Shown in pieces: positions 36,500 to 44,970 of a stretch of 64,000 nt of DNA; the stretch's first letter is position 1, and every line of letters starts with the position of its first letter. The notes under the pieces were generated by a model. The model did not search any database and was not told the origin of the DNA. It worked only from the letters and a program-made list of their open reading frames with translations. The stretch is from contig NZ_JAMXBE010000011.1 of NCBI RefSeq assembly GCF_024704835.1, forward strand, positions 132,435-196,434, read 5' to 3'. This DNA is from Parapedobacter tibetensis. Its GTDB lineage: Bacteria; Bacteroidota; Bacteroidia; Sphingobacteriales; Sphingobacteriaceae. The translations under genes and the position numbers were made by a program.

Positions 36500-36507
36500 C
36501 AAAGGTA
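36500..36507 (-). promoter_or_regulatory. -7 box TACCTTTG of hisS
   Basis: Minus-strand TACCTTTG, four bases before the hisS ATG, predicts initiation at or beside the start codon. No clear -33 TTG is present. Confidence 0.6.
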
Positions 36508-36578
36508 GGGATTGATTTACGATTTTAGATTATTGCTGTCGCATTTGTCTTGATCGGTATCAATGCTGCCTTCGGCGG

Positions 36579-37310
36579 TTATAAGATGCTCAAAACTTCG
36601 CAGGCCTTTTCGGCGGCTATTTTCTCTGCACTCTTTTTATTGTAATCGCGACCAGTGCCATATACTTCGCCATCCACCACTGCATCTATCGTAAAAATCT
36701 TAGCATGGTCACCCTCGATATTTTCGACTTGCACAAAACTTATTTCTTTGCCAGCCTGCTGGCACCATTCAATAAGCCTACTTTTGAAATTCATTTCGGT
36801 TTGTTCCAAGGTTTGGATATCCACATGAGGCTTGATGATTCGGTTTATCAAGAAGTTTTTGGTAAATACATATCCCTTATCCAAATAGATGGCACCAATT
36901 AATGCCTCAAACGCATCACCGAGTAACGAGCCTTGTTTGTTTGGATAGTTTATCATGCGCACATCAAATTGGATGAGCTCATTGAGTCCCAGTTTTTTAG
37001 ACAACTGATTGAGATGTGCTCGGCTCACGATTTTTGAACGCATTTCCGTAAGGAAACCCTCGCCTTTGTAAGGGTATTTTTTGAAAAGCAACTCAGCCAC
37101 CACGGATCCCAATACGGCGTCGCCCAAAAATTCCAGGCGCTCGTTGCTGTTTTTTGTACCGTCTTTCACAGGCACGGCGACAGATTTATGACGGAATGCC
37201 AATTGGTATAGATGCAGGTTGCCCGGAACAAAGCCCAACATGTTCTTCAACGCCTTTACGTATTGGCGGTTGGATGAAAAATGTAGTTTGTAAATCTTTG
37301 AAATAGGCAT
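36579..37310 (-). CDS. rnc: Ribonuclease III
   Basis: Double-strand-specific endoribonuclease for rRNA and structured RNA. The signature NERLEFLGDAVLGSVV starts near residue 56, the second acidic cluster lies in GDAFEALIGAIYLDKGY near 130, and a C-terminal dsRNA-binding domain ends with KIAAEKACEVLSIL. At 243 residues it is normal. It follows fabF by 67 bp, the common Bacteroidota order acpP-fabF-rnc. Confidence 0.95.
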   Translation of the reverse strand: MPISKIYKLHFSSNRQYVKALKNMLGFVPGNLHLYQLAFRHKSVAVPVKDGTKNSNERLEFLGDAVLGSVVAELLFKKYPYKGEGFLTEMRSKIVSRAHLNQLSKKLGLNELIQFDVRMINYPNKQGSLLGDAFEALIGAIYLDKGYVFTKNFLINRIIKPHVDIQTLEQTEMNFKSRLIEWCQQAGKEISFVQVENIEGDHAKIFTIDAVVDGEVYGTGRDYNKKSAEKIAAEKACEVLSIL

Positions 37311-37377
37311 CTATTTATTTAGCTGTATAAAGCGTTCAAAGGAAAAAAATGCTCCCTTTGTCGCAAATGCCTTTGGG

Positions 37378-38631
37378 TTATTCCTCGAATTTCTTAAAAA
37401 TAACAGTTGCATTATGCCCGCCAAAACCAAAGGTGTTGCTCATAGCGGCATCAATCTTCCGTTTTTGTGCCTTATTGAACGTGAAGTTTAGTTTCTGGTC
37501 AAGGTTTGGATCATCCGTGAAATGATTGATGGTAGGCGGGGCCATATCATTTCTCACCGCTAAAATGGAAGCGATGGATTCAACCGCCCCAGCAGCACCC
37601 AATAAGTGCCCTGTCATGGACTTTGTGGAGCTAATACTGAGGTCATAAGCATGATCGCCATAAAAATCGAGGATAGCTTTTGATTCGCTGATGTCTCCAA
37701 CGGGTGTTGAAGTGCCATGTACATTTATATAATCGATGTTTTCTTTTGAGATTTTAGCATCTTTTATCGCGTTGGCCATGGCAAGGCGCGCTCCCAAGCC
37801 TTCAGGATGAGAAGCGGTGATGTGATGTGCATCGGCACTCATGCCGCCACCTACAAGCTCGGCATAAATTTTGGCCCCACGGGCCTTGGCATGTTCGAGG
37901 CTTTCCAAAATAATTGCTCCAGCCCCCTCGCCAGCCACAAACCCATCTCGGTCTTTATCAAAAGGCCTCGAAGCTGTGGTTGGATCATCGTTGCGTGTAG
38001 ATAGGGCATGCATGGCATTGAAGCCACCTATACCCGCTTCATTAATAATAGCCTCAGACCCCCCACTAATGATGACATCTGCGTAACCTGTCCTGATGTA
38101 GTTAAGTGAATCAATCAGTGCATGCGTTGAAGAAGCACAAGCGGATACCGTGGAGAAATTCAGACCATGTAGGCCATATCTCATCGAAATATGCCCAGGG
38201 GCAATATCCAGAATCATTTTGGGGATAAAAAAGGGGTTAAATCGCGGGGTACCATCCCCTTGGCCAAAACTGATCACTTCGTCCAGAAATGTTTTCAGCC
38301 CGCCGATACCCGACCCCCATATCACACCAATACGGTTGGTATCCAGTTTTTCAAATTCAAGCGAGGCGTCTGCTACCGCCTCATCTACTACCGCCAATGC
38401 ATAATGTACAAATGGATCTACTTTTCGGGCTTCCTTCCGCTCCATGAAATTATCTGCGCTAAACCCTTTCACTTCACAAGCAAAGCGAGTTTTGAATTTT
38501 GACGCATCAAATCGGGTGATAGGAGCAGCGCCGCTTACTCCTTTGATTAGGCTGTCCCAAAATGCCGAGACAGTGTTCCCAATAGGAGTAAGCGCACCTA
38601 ACCCTGTTACTACTACTCTTTTAAGCTCCAT
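37378..38631 (-). CDS. fabF: 3-oxoacyl-[ACP] synthase II FabF
   Basis: Condensing enzyme for fatty acid elongation. The active-site cysteine lies in STVSACASSTHAL near residue 165; the catalytic histidines lie in VHGTSTPVGD near 305 and SMTGHLLGAAG near 340. The 417-residue length is typical of KAS II. It lies 27 bp downstream of the acyl carrier protein gene, its substrate carrier. Confidence 0.96.
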   Translation of the reverse strand: MELKRVVVTGLGALTPIGNTVSAFWDSLIKGVSGAAPITRFDASKFKTRFACEVKGFSADNFMERKEARKVDPFVHYALAVVDEAVADASLEFEKLDTNRIGVIWGSGIGGLKTFLDEVISFGQGDGTPRFNPFFIPKMILDIAPGHISMRYGLHGLNFSTVSACASSTHALIDSLNYIRTGYADVIISGGSEAIINEAGIGGFNAMHALSTRNDDPTTASRPFDKDRDGFVAGEGAGAIILESLEHAKARGAKIYAELVGGGMSADAHHITASHPEGLGARLAMANAIKDAKISKENIDYINVHGTSTPVGDISESKAILDFYGDHAYDLSISSTKSMTGHLLGAAGAVESIASILAVRNDMAPPTINHFTDDPNLDQKLNFTFNKAQKRKIDAAMSNTFGFGGHNATVIFKKFEE

Positions 38632-38658
38632 TTATTATGACTGGCCTAATGAAATTAG

Positions 38659-38895
38659 CTAGTTAACGTTTTTTTCTAAATAGGCGATTGCTTGTCCTAC
38701 AGTGCTGATGGTTTCAGCCTGGTCATCGGGGATAGCTACGTTGAATTCCTTTTCAAACTCCATGATCAGCTCTACGGTGTCGAGTGAATCGGCACCCAAA
38801 TCATTGGTGAATGAAGCCTCAGGTGTAACTTCGTTTTCGTCTACACCTAGTTTTTCAACGATAATAGCTTTAACTCTTGATGCGATATCAGACAT
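38659..38895 (-). CDS. acpP: Acyl carrier protein
   Basis: A 78-residue acidic four-helix protein. The phosphopantetheine serine lies in [13 protein letters not shown] near residue 38. The ATG at 38895 was chosen over an in-frame start at 38931 because homologues begin MSDIA. First gene of acpP-fabF-rnc. Confidence 0.96.
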   Translation of the reverse strand: MSDIASRVKAIIVEKLGVDENEVTPEASFTNDLGADSLDTVELIMEFEKEFNVAIPDDQAETISTVGQAIAYLEKNVN

Positions 38896-39140
38896 GATTT
38901 TATAGTTTAATTGTTTAATAAATCTGTGCAAAGAAAAATAAATTTCGGCAAATAGTAAAACGTTTTTGATTTTTAAAGCATTATTCCGTTTACTTTAGTG
39001 AAAACTAAATTATAGTTTTTATGTCAGCTGTTTAGCCTAAAATTCTTTTAGGTCTATTAATTGGTCAATTGTCCAAAAATAATTACAGTATGCTTTATCA
39101 TTACTTTTATATAATTGCTATTCCAGTCCTTTTGTTTTTG

Positions 39141-39148
39141 TAATTTTG
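39141..39148 (+). promoter_or_regulatory. -7 box TAATTTTG
   Basis: A perfect TAnnTTTG box upstream of the IPExxxVDY gene; the nearest upstream TTG (39115-39117) is 23 bp away, slightly too far. Two small A/T-rich hairpins lie at 39001-39019 and 39036-39052. Confidence 0.55.
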
Positions 39149-39169
39149 CGATGAATATAGAAATTTACT

Positions 39170-39592
39170 TTGAATAAAGTCATATTAAAATACGAATTAG
39201 ACTTAGATTTCATCTTGATTGCTATTACTTCTTCACTCAAGGATTATCGCCTGTGTTATTTTATCAACAAATTTACGGGGTTGAAGTTGCATAAGATTGA
39301 CGACCATGAAATTTGGAAGCCATCTCCCAAGAGCCGGGTATACTTCAGTCGGTACGCGGATTATTCAGCCCCCTCAGACACCGAATATTACCTCTTAGCC
39401 AATAAAGGGGCGGATGGGGGGTTTCTGATTCCCGAAATGCGCCATTCGGATTATTTTTTTTTAATCAAAAACTTTATTGATGACGAGGACCTGACTGCAC
39501 TACAAGATAACGTTGCAGAGATTCCTGAAGTAGTGGTGGCCAGTGAAATCCCCCCCCAAAAATTGAAATCCAAAGAAAATCTAATATTTTAG
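39170..39592 (+). CDS. IPExxxVDY family protein
   Basis: A 140-residue protein of a Bacteroidota-specific family of unknown function, named after a C-terminal motif; here the tail reads VAEIPEVVVASEIPP, so the final DY is not conserved. The N-terminal half shows LDFILIAITSSLKDYRLCYF and KLHKIDDHEIW as in homologues. It is divergent from acpP and upstream of pyruvate kinase, a conserved neighbourhood. The frame has no ATG near the start; TTG 39170 is the likely start. A nine-codon out-of-frame ORF (ATG 39151, TAA 39175-39177) overlaps it. Confidence 0.75.
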   Translation: MNKVILKYELDLDFILIAITSSLKDYRLCYFINKFTGLKLHKIDDHEIWKPSPKSRVYFSRYADYSAPSDTEYYLLANKGADGGFLIPEMRHSDYFFLIKNFIDDEDLTALQDNVAEIPEVVVASEIPPQKLKSKENLIF

Positions 39593-39714
39593 TGCCATAT
39601 TTGCCAAAGTGTATTTATCACACCATGAATATAAATAATATAAGTTAGAACAAGTCAATTTTTTAGTGCCATACCGAGTAGGGCAAATGCAATTAAACAA
39701 AATAACAATTATAG

Positions 39715-41145
39715 ATGGAAAAGGTTCAAAAACGAACTAAAATAGTGGCCACATTGGGCCCGGCGTCCGCCAAAAAAGAAATATTAAGTAGCATGATTGC
39801 TAAGGGTGTAGACGTATGCCGACTCAACTTCTCGCACGGCAGCCAAGAAGACCACCTAAAGGTAATCAAAATCATACGGGAAATAAACAAAACACACCAA
39901 ACCAATATTGGGATATTGGCCGACTTGCAAGGCCCGAAAATCCGGATAGGCAAAATGAAGGAAGGGGGCGCCGTTTTGCTTAATGGTACACAGGTAGAAA
40001 TTACGACCAAAGCGCTTATCGGTGATGAAAGCAAAATTTACATTACCTATGAGAATTTCCCCAAAGATGTGAAAGCGGGAGAAATCATTTTGCTCGACGA
40101 TGGGAAAATACAGTTACGCGTACTGCGCTCAAATTTCGAAGATACGGTATGGTGTGATGTGGTACATGGGGGCGTCCTCACTTCGCGTAAAGGAGTGAAT
40201 CTTCCTAATACCAAAGTTTCCATTCCTAGTCTGACAACGGAAGACCTGGATAACCTATATTTTGCGCTTGAGCAAGATGTAGAATGGATTGGGATGTCGT
40301 TTGTAAGAACAGCAGACGACATTGTGAGGCTCAAGGAGATCATCCAGTCAAAAGGGAAGACCGCACGTGTGATTGCAAAAATAGAAAAACCAGAAGCCAT
40401 CGACAACATCGATGCCATCATCGCTGCTACGGATGGCATCATGGTAGCCCGAGGCGATCTTGGCGTAGAAATGCCAATGGAGGATGTGCCCATACTACAA
40501 AAAATGATGGTAAAGAAATGCCGGAATGCCTCCAAACCGGTCATCATCGCCACACAAATGCTGGAAAGCATGATTACCACCCCCCGACCTACGCGAGCAG
40601 AAGTAAATGACGTGGCCAACTCCGTGCTTGATGGTGCGGATGCTGTGATGCTGAGTGGCGAGACATCGGTCGGTGAGTTCCCCGAAATCGTGATAGAAAC
40701 AATGAGCAAAATCATTGTCCATGTGGAGCAAACATCCTATCCATATTATATTGCGAAAAAGACTCAACATAGCTCAGAATCGATGATTCCCGACTCCATT
40801 TGTGGCTCATCCATCTATTTGGCCGAAAAGACGAAAGCATCTGCCATTGTAGCCATGACATTCTCAGGCTATACAGCCTTCGAGATATCGAGCTTCCGCC
40901 CCGATACCGACATCTATATCTTTACAGGCAACCCGATACTGCTCAACACCCTCAGCTTACTTTGGGGTGTCAAAACGTTTTTTTACGATAAATTTGAAAG
41001 TACAGATGGCAGCATCAACGATGTGAATTCACTATTGAAAGCGAAAAAACTAGTGGAAACGGGACAAATCGTCATCAATACTGCGTCTACCCCGCTACAT
41101 AAAAAAGGCAATACAAATACAATCAAAGTGACGGAGGTAGATTAG
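39715..41145 (+). CDS. pyk: Pyruvate kinase
   Basis: Last step of glycolysis, phosphoenolpyruvate plus ADP to pyruvate plus ATP. The N-terminal RTKIVATLGPASA and CRLNFSHGSQEDH, the catalytic signature VIAKIEKPEAIDNID with its lysine near residue 222, and MVARGDLGVEMP are all intact. The C-terminal allosteric domain is present. At 476 residues it has normal length. It follows the IPExxxVDY gene by 122 bp. Confidence 0.96.
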   Translation: MEKVQKRTKIVATLGPASAKKEILSSMIAKGVDVCRLNFSHGSQEDHLKVIKIIREINKTHQTNIGILADLQGPKIRIGKMKEGGAVLLNGTQVEITTKALIGDESKIYITYENFPKDVKAGEIILLDDGKIQLRVLRSNFEDTVWCDVVHGGVLTSRKGVNLPNTKVSIPSLTTEDLDNLYFALEQDVEWIGMSFVRTADDIVRLKEIIQSKGKTARVIAKIEKPEAIDNIDAIIAATDGIMVARGDLGVEMPMEDVPILQKMMVKKCRNASKPVIIATQMLESMITTPRPTRAEVNDVANSVLDGADAVMLSGETSVGEFPEIVIETMSKIIVHVEQTSYPYYIAKKTQHSSESMIPDSICGSSIYLAEKTKASAIVAMTFSGYTAFEISSFRPDTDIYIFTGNPILLNTLSLLWGVKTFFYDKFESTDGSINDVNSLLKAKKLVETGQIVINTASTPLHKKGNTNTIKVTEVD

Positions 41146-41169
41146 TAAGCATAAGTAAGTTTAGCCTGA

Positions 41170-41210
41170 CGCCATTAAAGTGACAAAATATTTATTGCTT
41201 TAATGGCGTT
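41170..41210 (+). terminator. Hairpin downstream of pyruvate kinase
   Basis: ACGCCATTAAAG at 41170-41181 is perfectly complementary to 41199-41210, with a 17-base loop. Only TATAT follows rather than a T-run, so it is a weak terminator or an mRNA-stabilising 3' hairpin. Confidence 0.5.
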
Positions 41211-41298
41211 ATATGTATGGTTAAGCCGGATCCTATGGAATAGTCCCCTTACAGCTTAATCATTTTTTGACTGAACATCGTTCTATAACATAGCAAGA

Positions 41299-42018
41299 AT
41301 GACTATCGAAACACTCCTTACAAAAGCACAAGCCATCTTATATGCCCTTACCGACAAGGAAAAGGCTCGGCTTATTCAGATAAAACAGGACCATCTGACT
41401 TATCTGGCCACCAAGGATATCTTTAACCTCTATCGCGCAGTGAAAGAAGTAGAGCAGGCCCAAACAAAAGGATTGTTTATAGAGGCCGGTTGTGCGCTTG
41501 GTGGTTCGGCCATTGCGATCGGCAGGGCCAAAAAGCAGAAGCGGGAGTTTTGGATATACGATGCTTTTGGATTGATTCCTCCGCCTACTGATAAGGACGA
41601 TGCTGACGTGCATGCCCGCTATGAAGAAATCAAAAGCGGGAAATCCAAAGGCTTAGGCAATAATCCATATTATGGATATACCAAAAATCTACAGGAAGTA
41701 GTAACCGCTAATTTGGCCAAGTATGATGTTCCCGTTGAAGAAAACAACATCAAACTGATAAAGGGTTATTTTGAGGATACGCTCTCCATAGCCGAACCCG
41801 TAGCTTTTGCACACATCGATTGCGACTGGTACGAATCTGTAATGACCTGTCTATATCAAATCGTACCAAACCTGACATTAGGGGGAAAACTTGTTTTTGA
41901 TGATTATCACGCATGGTCCGGTTGTCGCCATGCCGTTGACAAGTATTTTGAGGGCAAAAAAGACCAATATGCGTTTGCCACACAAAGCAAAAAGCTGCAC
42001 GTGACCAAAATTGCATGA
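41299..42018 (+). CDS. TylF/MycF-type class I methyltransferase
   Basis: A 239-residue SAM-dependent methyltransferase of the macrocin O-methyltransferase (TylF/MycF/NovP) family. The SAM-binding region is LFIEAGCALGGSAIAIGRAK near residue 57, the metal-binding stretch is FAHIDCDWYESVMTCLYQI near 172, and GGKLVFDDYHAWSGCRHAVD near 195 follows. These enzymes O-methylate sugars or related hydroxyls. No antibiotic or surface-sugar cluster surrounds it, so the substrate is open. It is monocistronic. Confidence 0.85.
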   Translation: MTIETLLTKAQAILYALTDKEKARLIQIKQDHLTYLATKDIFNLYRAVKEVEQAQTKGLFIEAGCALGGSAIAIGRAKKQKREFWIYDAFGLIPPPTDKDDADVHARYEEIKSGKSKGLGNNPYYGYTKNLQEVVTANLAKYDVPVEENNIKLIKGYFEDTLSIAEPVAFAHIDCDWYESVMTCLYQIVPNLTLGGKLVFDDYHAWSGCRHAVDKYFEGKKDQYAFATQSKKLHVTKIA

Positions 42019-42157
42019 CTCTTTGGAGGCGTTGTACATAGTTCCTCCTATTGTTGCGGGTTTGTTATTGGCTTAATATCATGATTCAAGTTTGCAATAC
42101 CCTGATTTTTTTAGTGTTAAAATATGTTAAAAGCTAAACTTTGCTTTTAAGCTTACG

Positions 42158-42165
42158 TATTTTTG
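42158..42165 (+). promoter_or_regulatory. -7 box TATTTTTG of the two-component operon
   Basis: Perfect TAnnTTTG box, six bases before the histidine kinase ATG at 42172, predicting a leaderless transcript. A TTTG at 42140-42143 is too close (14 bp) to be a normal -33 element. Confidence 0.55.
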
Positions 42166-42171
42166 TATGGG

Positions 42172-43986
42172 ATGAAGCACAAAAGCATTGGATTGATTAT
42201 TGGGTTGATGACATTTGCCCTCCTGGGTGTAGTGGCCATGCAGTATTTTTTCATCAAGCAGTCATACATTCAAAAAGCACAATTGTTTGATGAATCGGTG
42301 AAGGCCGCGCTCAACGTTGTGGCCTCCAAGGCGGAGAAAAGGGAAGTAATGAAATTGGCGGAGACCCAACAACGCAAAAACAAGGAAAAGTTTGAGCGCG
42401 AACAACGTAAGCTGGAAGAGCAACTTCGGATAAAGACCGAGATCGAGGAATTACGTAATAAGCAAGCTAAATTTCATGCAGCCTTCAAACAACAAGAACA
42501 GGTATTAAGCGAGCAGTTCCCAGTTGTAATACCCATCGAAAATAATGATTTCTTTGAAACGTACATTAAGAATCCTCGAAATCGACATTTAGTCGAAGTG
42601 GATTTTGGTTTCAAGTCCGTTATTGATGGTGGGTTCCAAAGAAACGATAATACAGTTGGTATTTATGCCACCAAGCAAGTGCCCATACGTAAGGCTCAAG
42701 ATGATAGCGTAAGATACCTCATTTTATTGGGGGCAAACCCCTTTGGTACCGAGCGTGTGGATTATACCTATAAAGCCCTCCCCCCCAGGCAAGACCTTAA
42801 GCTAAACAGCGAAATAGACCGCAAAGAAAGGCAGCTTAGGCTGCTTCAGGCCAACACGCTGATGGATACCATAGCCATCTTAAGTGGCAAGAATCATAAG
42901 CTTGTCGAAGATTTTGCGGCGGAATTGGAATTATATAAGCGCCCATTGAGTGAACGTATCAACGTAGGGTATATCAAAAAAGAACTGCAAAAAGAATTGG
43001 TAAGCAGGGACATCAAATCCACGTTCAATTTGGAAATAAAGGACGAGTATACCACCTTTCATTCTTTTGCAAATTTTGCCGACGAGAAACCTACCCCGCA
43101 AAATGTCTATTCCACGGTGCTGTTCCAAGCAGATAACGACGGTTCCTCTGGGCGGCTTTCTGTGTATTTTCCCAACAAAAATACCATCCTCACAAGCAGC
43201 ATGTCGATGATGCTATTTTCCTCCGTGGCCCTGTTGCTGGTATTGATCGGGTGTTTTACTTACACCATCTTTACCATACTCCGACAGAAGAAGGTTTCGG
43301 AAATGAAAACCGATTTTATCAACAACATGACCCATGAGTTCAAAACACCGGTGGCGACCATCATGATAGCGAGCGAATCGTTGAAAGACCCAGAGATTTC
43401 ATCCGATCGATCCCGTACGGCACGTTTGGCCAACATCATATATGATGAAAATGTTCGCCTAGGAAATCATATCGAGCGCGTGCTCAATATTGCCCGCCTT
43501 GAAAAGGATAATCTGAAGCTGCAGCATCATGATGTAGATATCAACGAACTTGCGCAAGTGGTTGTAGATAGCATGGAATTGCAATTACAGAAAAATGGCG
43601 TTCATGTAGCTATGGATCTCGATGCCACTCAGGCAGTGGTGGTAGGCGATGAGCTACATATTTCGAACGTCTTATTCAATTTAGTAGATAACGCGATCAA
43701 ATACAGCAAAGAACATCCGGAAATCACTATCAAAACTAGAAACACCAATAAACATATTCTAATCACAGTGGCGGATAAGGGAATAGGAATGAGCAGGGAG
43801 CAGCTATCTAAGATTTTTGATCAGTTTTATCGCATCCCTACTGGAAACAGGCATGATGTAAAGGGATTCGGTTTGGGACTGAGTTATGTACATGATATCG
43901 TGAAACGGCTAGGTGGAAAAGTACAGGTAAAAAGTGAAAAGGACAAGGGCACGACATTTGAAATAATACTGCCCATCAAAGGCTAG
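42172..43986 (+). CDS. Sensor histidine kinase (RprX-like)
   Basis: A 604-residue membrane sensor kinase. The first membrane helix is at about residues 5-25; a long periplasmic region follows, with a strong coiled coil at about 60-115 (rich in KFEREQRKLEEQL). The second helix is near 345-370. HisKA has the phospho-histidine in NNMTHEFKTPVATI, and the ATPase domain shows the N box LVDNAIKYSKEHP, G1 DKGIGMS and G2 GFGLGLSYVHDI. It begins at ATG 42172 rather than the TTG at 42163, which overlaps the -7 box. The response regulator follows 9 bp later. The pair resembles Bacteroides RprX/RprY; the signal is unknown. Confidence 0.88.
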   Translation: MKHKSIGLIIGLMTFALLGVVAMQYFFIKQSYIQKAQLFDESVKAALNVVASKAEKREVMKLAETQQRKNKEKFEREQRKLEEQLRIKTEIEELRNKQAKFHAAFKQQEQVLSEQFPVVIPIENNDFFETYIKNPRNRHLVEVDFGFKSVIDGGFQRNDNTVGIYATKQVPIRKAQDDSVRYLILLGANPFGTERVDYTYKALPPRQDLKLNSEIDRKERQLRLLQANTLMDTIAILSGKNHKLVEDFAAELELYKRPLSERINVGYIKKELQKELVSRDIKSTFNLEIKDEYTTFHSFANFADEKPTPQNVYSTVLFQADNDGSSGRLSVYFPNKNTILTSSMSMMLFSSVALLLVLIGCFTYTIFTILRQKKVSEMKTDFINNMTHEFKTPVATIMIASESLKDPEISSDRSRTARLANIIYDENVRLGNHIERVLNIARLEKDNLKLQHHDVDINELAQVVVDSMELQLQKNGVHVAMDLDATQAVVVGDELHISNVLFNLVDNAIKYSKEHPEITIKTRNTNKHILITVADKGIGMSREQLSKIFDQFYRIPTGNRHDVKGFGLGLSYVHDIVKRLGGKVQVKSEKDKGTTFEIILPIKG

Positions 43987-43995
43987 GAAACTATT

Positions 43996-44688
43996 ATGCA
44001 AAAAATTCTATTAGCTGAAGACGATCCCAACTTGGGAGACATCTTGAAGGACTACTTGGAACTGAAAGGAAAATTTGACGTCACGCTCAGCAAGGATGGG
44101 GATGAGGCATTGCGTCAGTTCAACAAGGAAGCATTTGACCTCTGTATACTAGACGTAATGATGCCCCGTAAGGATGGATTTACCCTTGGCAAAGAAATCC
44201 GGAAGATCAACGCAGATATCCCCATCATTTTTGCTACCGCCAAAGGGATGATGGAGGACAAAACAGAAGCTTTTGAGCTTGGGGGCGATGACTACATCAC
44301 CAAACCTTTCCGCGTAGAAGAATTGTTGCTGCGCATTCATGCCCTGCTCAAACGGGCTTCACGTGAAAAGCAGGGAGAGGATGAGTTGCCCGACAAATTC
44401 CAAATCGGCGATCATCATTTCGATTATATCGCCCAACAGATTTCATACAAAGGGCATCAACAAAAATTATCAACCAAAGAAGCCGAATTGCTCCGCCTGC
44501 TCTGCATCAAGAAAAACGATGTGCTGACCCGTGAGGAGGCCTTACTCAGAATCTGGCATGACGACAACTATTTCAATGGCCGTAGCATGGATGTGTTCCT
44601 AAGCAAACTCCGCAAGTACCTGCGCAGTGACCCCAAGGTAGAAATCGTAAATGTGCATGGTAAGGGATATAAGCTGCTGGTGAGCTGA
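43996..44688 (+). CDS. OmpR-type response regulator (RprY-like)
   Basis: A 230-residue regulator with an N-terminal receiver domain: acidic pocket EDD near residue 7, phospho-acceptor aspartate in DLCILDVMMPRKDG near 53, and the conserved lysine in DDYITKPFRVEEL near 103. The C-terminal winged helix (about 130-230) shows LSTKEAELLRLLCIKKNDVL and NVHGKGYKLLV. It is the partner of the kinase gene 9 bp upstream. Confidence 0.92.
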   Translation: MQKILLAEDDPNLGDILKDYLELKGKFDVTLSKDGDEALRQFNKEAFDLCILDVMMPRKDGFTLGKEIRKINADIPIIFATAKGMMEDKTEAFELGGDDYITKPFRVEELLLRIHALLKRASREKQGEDELPDKFQIGDHHFDYIAQQISYKGHQQKLSTKEAELLRLLCIKKNDVLTREEALLRIWHDDNYFNGRSMDVFLSKLRKYLRSDPKVEIVNVHGKGYKLLVS

Positions 44689-44745
44689 GCATTAAACCTG
44701 CAAAAATATTTGCACTTTATAGATTTTATCCCGACCTTAGCGGCC

Positions 44746-44848
44746 GCTTATGGAGAAAGGCAGAGGGAATGGACCCTGTGAAGCCTTGGCAACCTGTCAC
44801 AAGACAAGGTGCTAAATTCTACCCACCAACTGGAGGGAAAGATAAGCA
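44746..44848 (+). promoter_or_regulatory. SAM-I (S-box) riboswitch
   Basis: The conserved S-box elements occur in order: P1 strand CTTAT at 44747, GGAGAAAGG (kink-turn side), GAGGGAATGGACCC, TGAAGCC, TTGGCAACC, AAGGTGCTAAATTC, and the closing ATAAG at 44842-44846. It lies 120 bp upstream of metE, which it should repress when SAM is abundant. Downstream are a CACAA/TTGTG hairpin (44851-44867) and a pyrimidine stretch CCCTCTCCCTC (44868-44878) that can pair with either of two GAGGGA segments of the aptamer region. No U-rich terminator is seen. Confidence 0.9.
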
Positions 44849-44970
44849 GACACAACTCATCCTTGTGCCCTCTCCCTCAAAGCAATCAAAATAGGTAAAG
44901 TTTGCCGACCATCGAATTAGATCCGGCACAAGTTGATTGTACATTAAATACATTTTATTCATACATTATC

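Noticed and set aside
44889-44909. Second promoter between the riboswitch and metE (TAAAGTTTG)
   Set aside because: The box has a three-base instead of a two-base spacer and no -33 element, and would bypass the riboswitch.
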